Assembly: GCA_903934135.1 (NCBI GenBank)
Contig: CAIZMQ010000090.1
Coordinates: forward strand, 1 to 41,339
Direction: 5' to 3'
DNA: 41,339 nt
Source of the DNA: an uncultured Verrucomicrobiota bacterium
GTDB lineage: Bacteria > Verrucomicrobiota > Verrucomicrobiia > Chthoniobacterales > JACTMZ01
Positions within the stretch are counted from its first letter, which is position 1. Every line of letters starts with the position of its first letter. Made by a program: the position numbers and the translations under genes. The notes below the pieces were generated by a model. That model made no database searches. It saw only the letters and a program-made list of their open reading frames with translations, and was not told where the DNA came from. Shown piece by piece: positions 41,107 through 41,339 of this stretch.

Positions 41107-41339
41107 TCAGGCGTAGGATGCTTGCGCGCCTTTGAGGTTGCGCTTCTGGATCCAGGGCATGAGCGCGCGGAGACGTGTCCCCGTTTTTTCAATGCCGTGT
41201 TTTTCGCCTTTTTTGAGGAGCGCGTTGTATTTTTTGCGGCCCTTCTTGTCCTCGGCAATCCATTCGCGGGCAAATTTCCCGTTCTGTACGTCCTTGAGCA
41301 CACCCTTCATGCGCTTTTTGGTGCCGGCGTCGATGATCT
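41107..41339 (-). CDS. ilvC: Ketol-acid reductoisomerase, C-terminus only (window edge)
   Basis: The last 76 residues of a protein run off the right edge: IIDAGTKKRMKGVLKDVQNG, KFAREWIAEDKKGRKKYNAL, LKKGEKHGIEKTGTRLRALM and PWIQKRNLKG. This is the C-terminal 'KEIQDGTFAKEWI ... IEEVGEKLRAMMPWI' region of class I ketol-acid reductoisomerase (branched-chain amino acid synthesis). The track lists only internal-start fragments. The active-site part is outside the window. Confidence 0.85.
   Translation of the reverse strand, partial: IIDAGTKKRMKGVLKDVQNGKFAREWIAEDKKGRKKYNALLKKGEKHGIEKTGTRLRALMPWIQKRNLKGAQASYA

Overview
The window most likely comes from a verrucomicrobial bacterium; the order is uncertain. 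The evidence is several secreted proteins ending in PEP-CTERM sorting tails of the VPEPSTYALL type, a giant autotransporter-associated beta-strand repeat protein, a Minf_1886-family protein (a family known mainly from Verrucomicrobia and Planctomycetes), an H-X9-DG-type pseudopilin, a SWIB protein with a histone-like tail, and generally high GC. All family names come from reading the translations; no database search was run.

Layout. (1) Positions 1-12817 are an exported-protein region, all on the minus strand: a cut-off Gly-rich protein, a SUMF1-fold protein, a propeller-like protein, a C39-like cysteine-peptidase-like protein, a 2198-residue repeat adhesin and a small PEP-CTERM protein. Dispersed intergenic repeats, a broken PEP-CTERM gene tail and a lower-GC orphan stretch lie between them. 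(2) 12970-14952 holds a LytS/LytTR two-component pair with a candidate 21-bp-period direct-repeat site upstream. (3) 14965-16669 has a pseudopilin and a small two-gene unit whose second member (nucleotidyltransferase-like) is cut by a repeat element. (4) 16766-20164 is a compact three-gene operon that reads as bacterial ceramide synthesis: serine palmitoyltransferase, GNAT-type ceramide synthase and SDR-type ceramide reductase. (5) 20271-25804 is a mostly tightly packed minus-strand run: tlyA, nadK, a PTS EIIA-like domain, an OppF-like ATPase, rodA and a secreted double-psi-barrel-like protein, with a GYF_2 protein at its head. (6) 25902-30576 runs on the plus strand: a 45-residue membrane protein, the Minf_1886 protein, an M16 peptidase, a DUF1844 protein, a STAS protein and a GPP34 (GOLPH3-like) protein. 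(7) 30682-31017 is the SWIB protein. (8) 31191-39629 is a 2812-residue secreted amylase with GH13, DOMON-like and GH57-like parts. (9) 39853-41339 has a small membrane protein, a PPK2 polyphosphate kinase and the C-terminus of ketol-acid reductoisomerase (ilvC).

How the genes fit together. The left part suggests an elaborate cell-surface programme relying on an exosortase encoded elsewhere. The centre covers envelope lipid (ceramide) and cell-wall elongation (RodA, DPBB protein). The right part suggests alpha-glucan breakdown. The most notable points are the three-gene ceramide operon, the GPP34 homologue about 10 kb away, the multi-enzyme amylase, the dispersed two-module repeat family, and the regulatory sites inferred upstream of the LytTR and AbiEii-like units.
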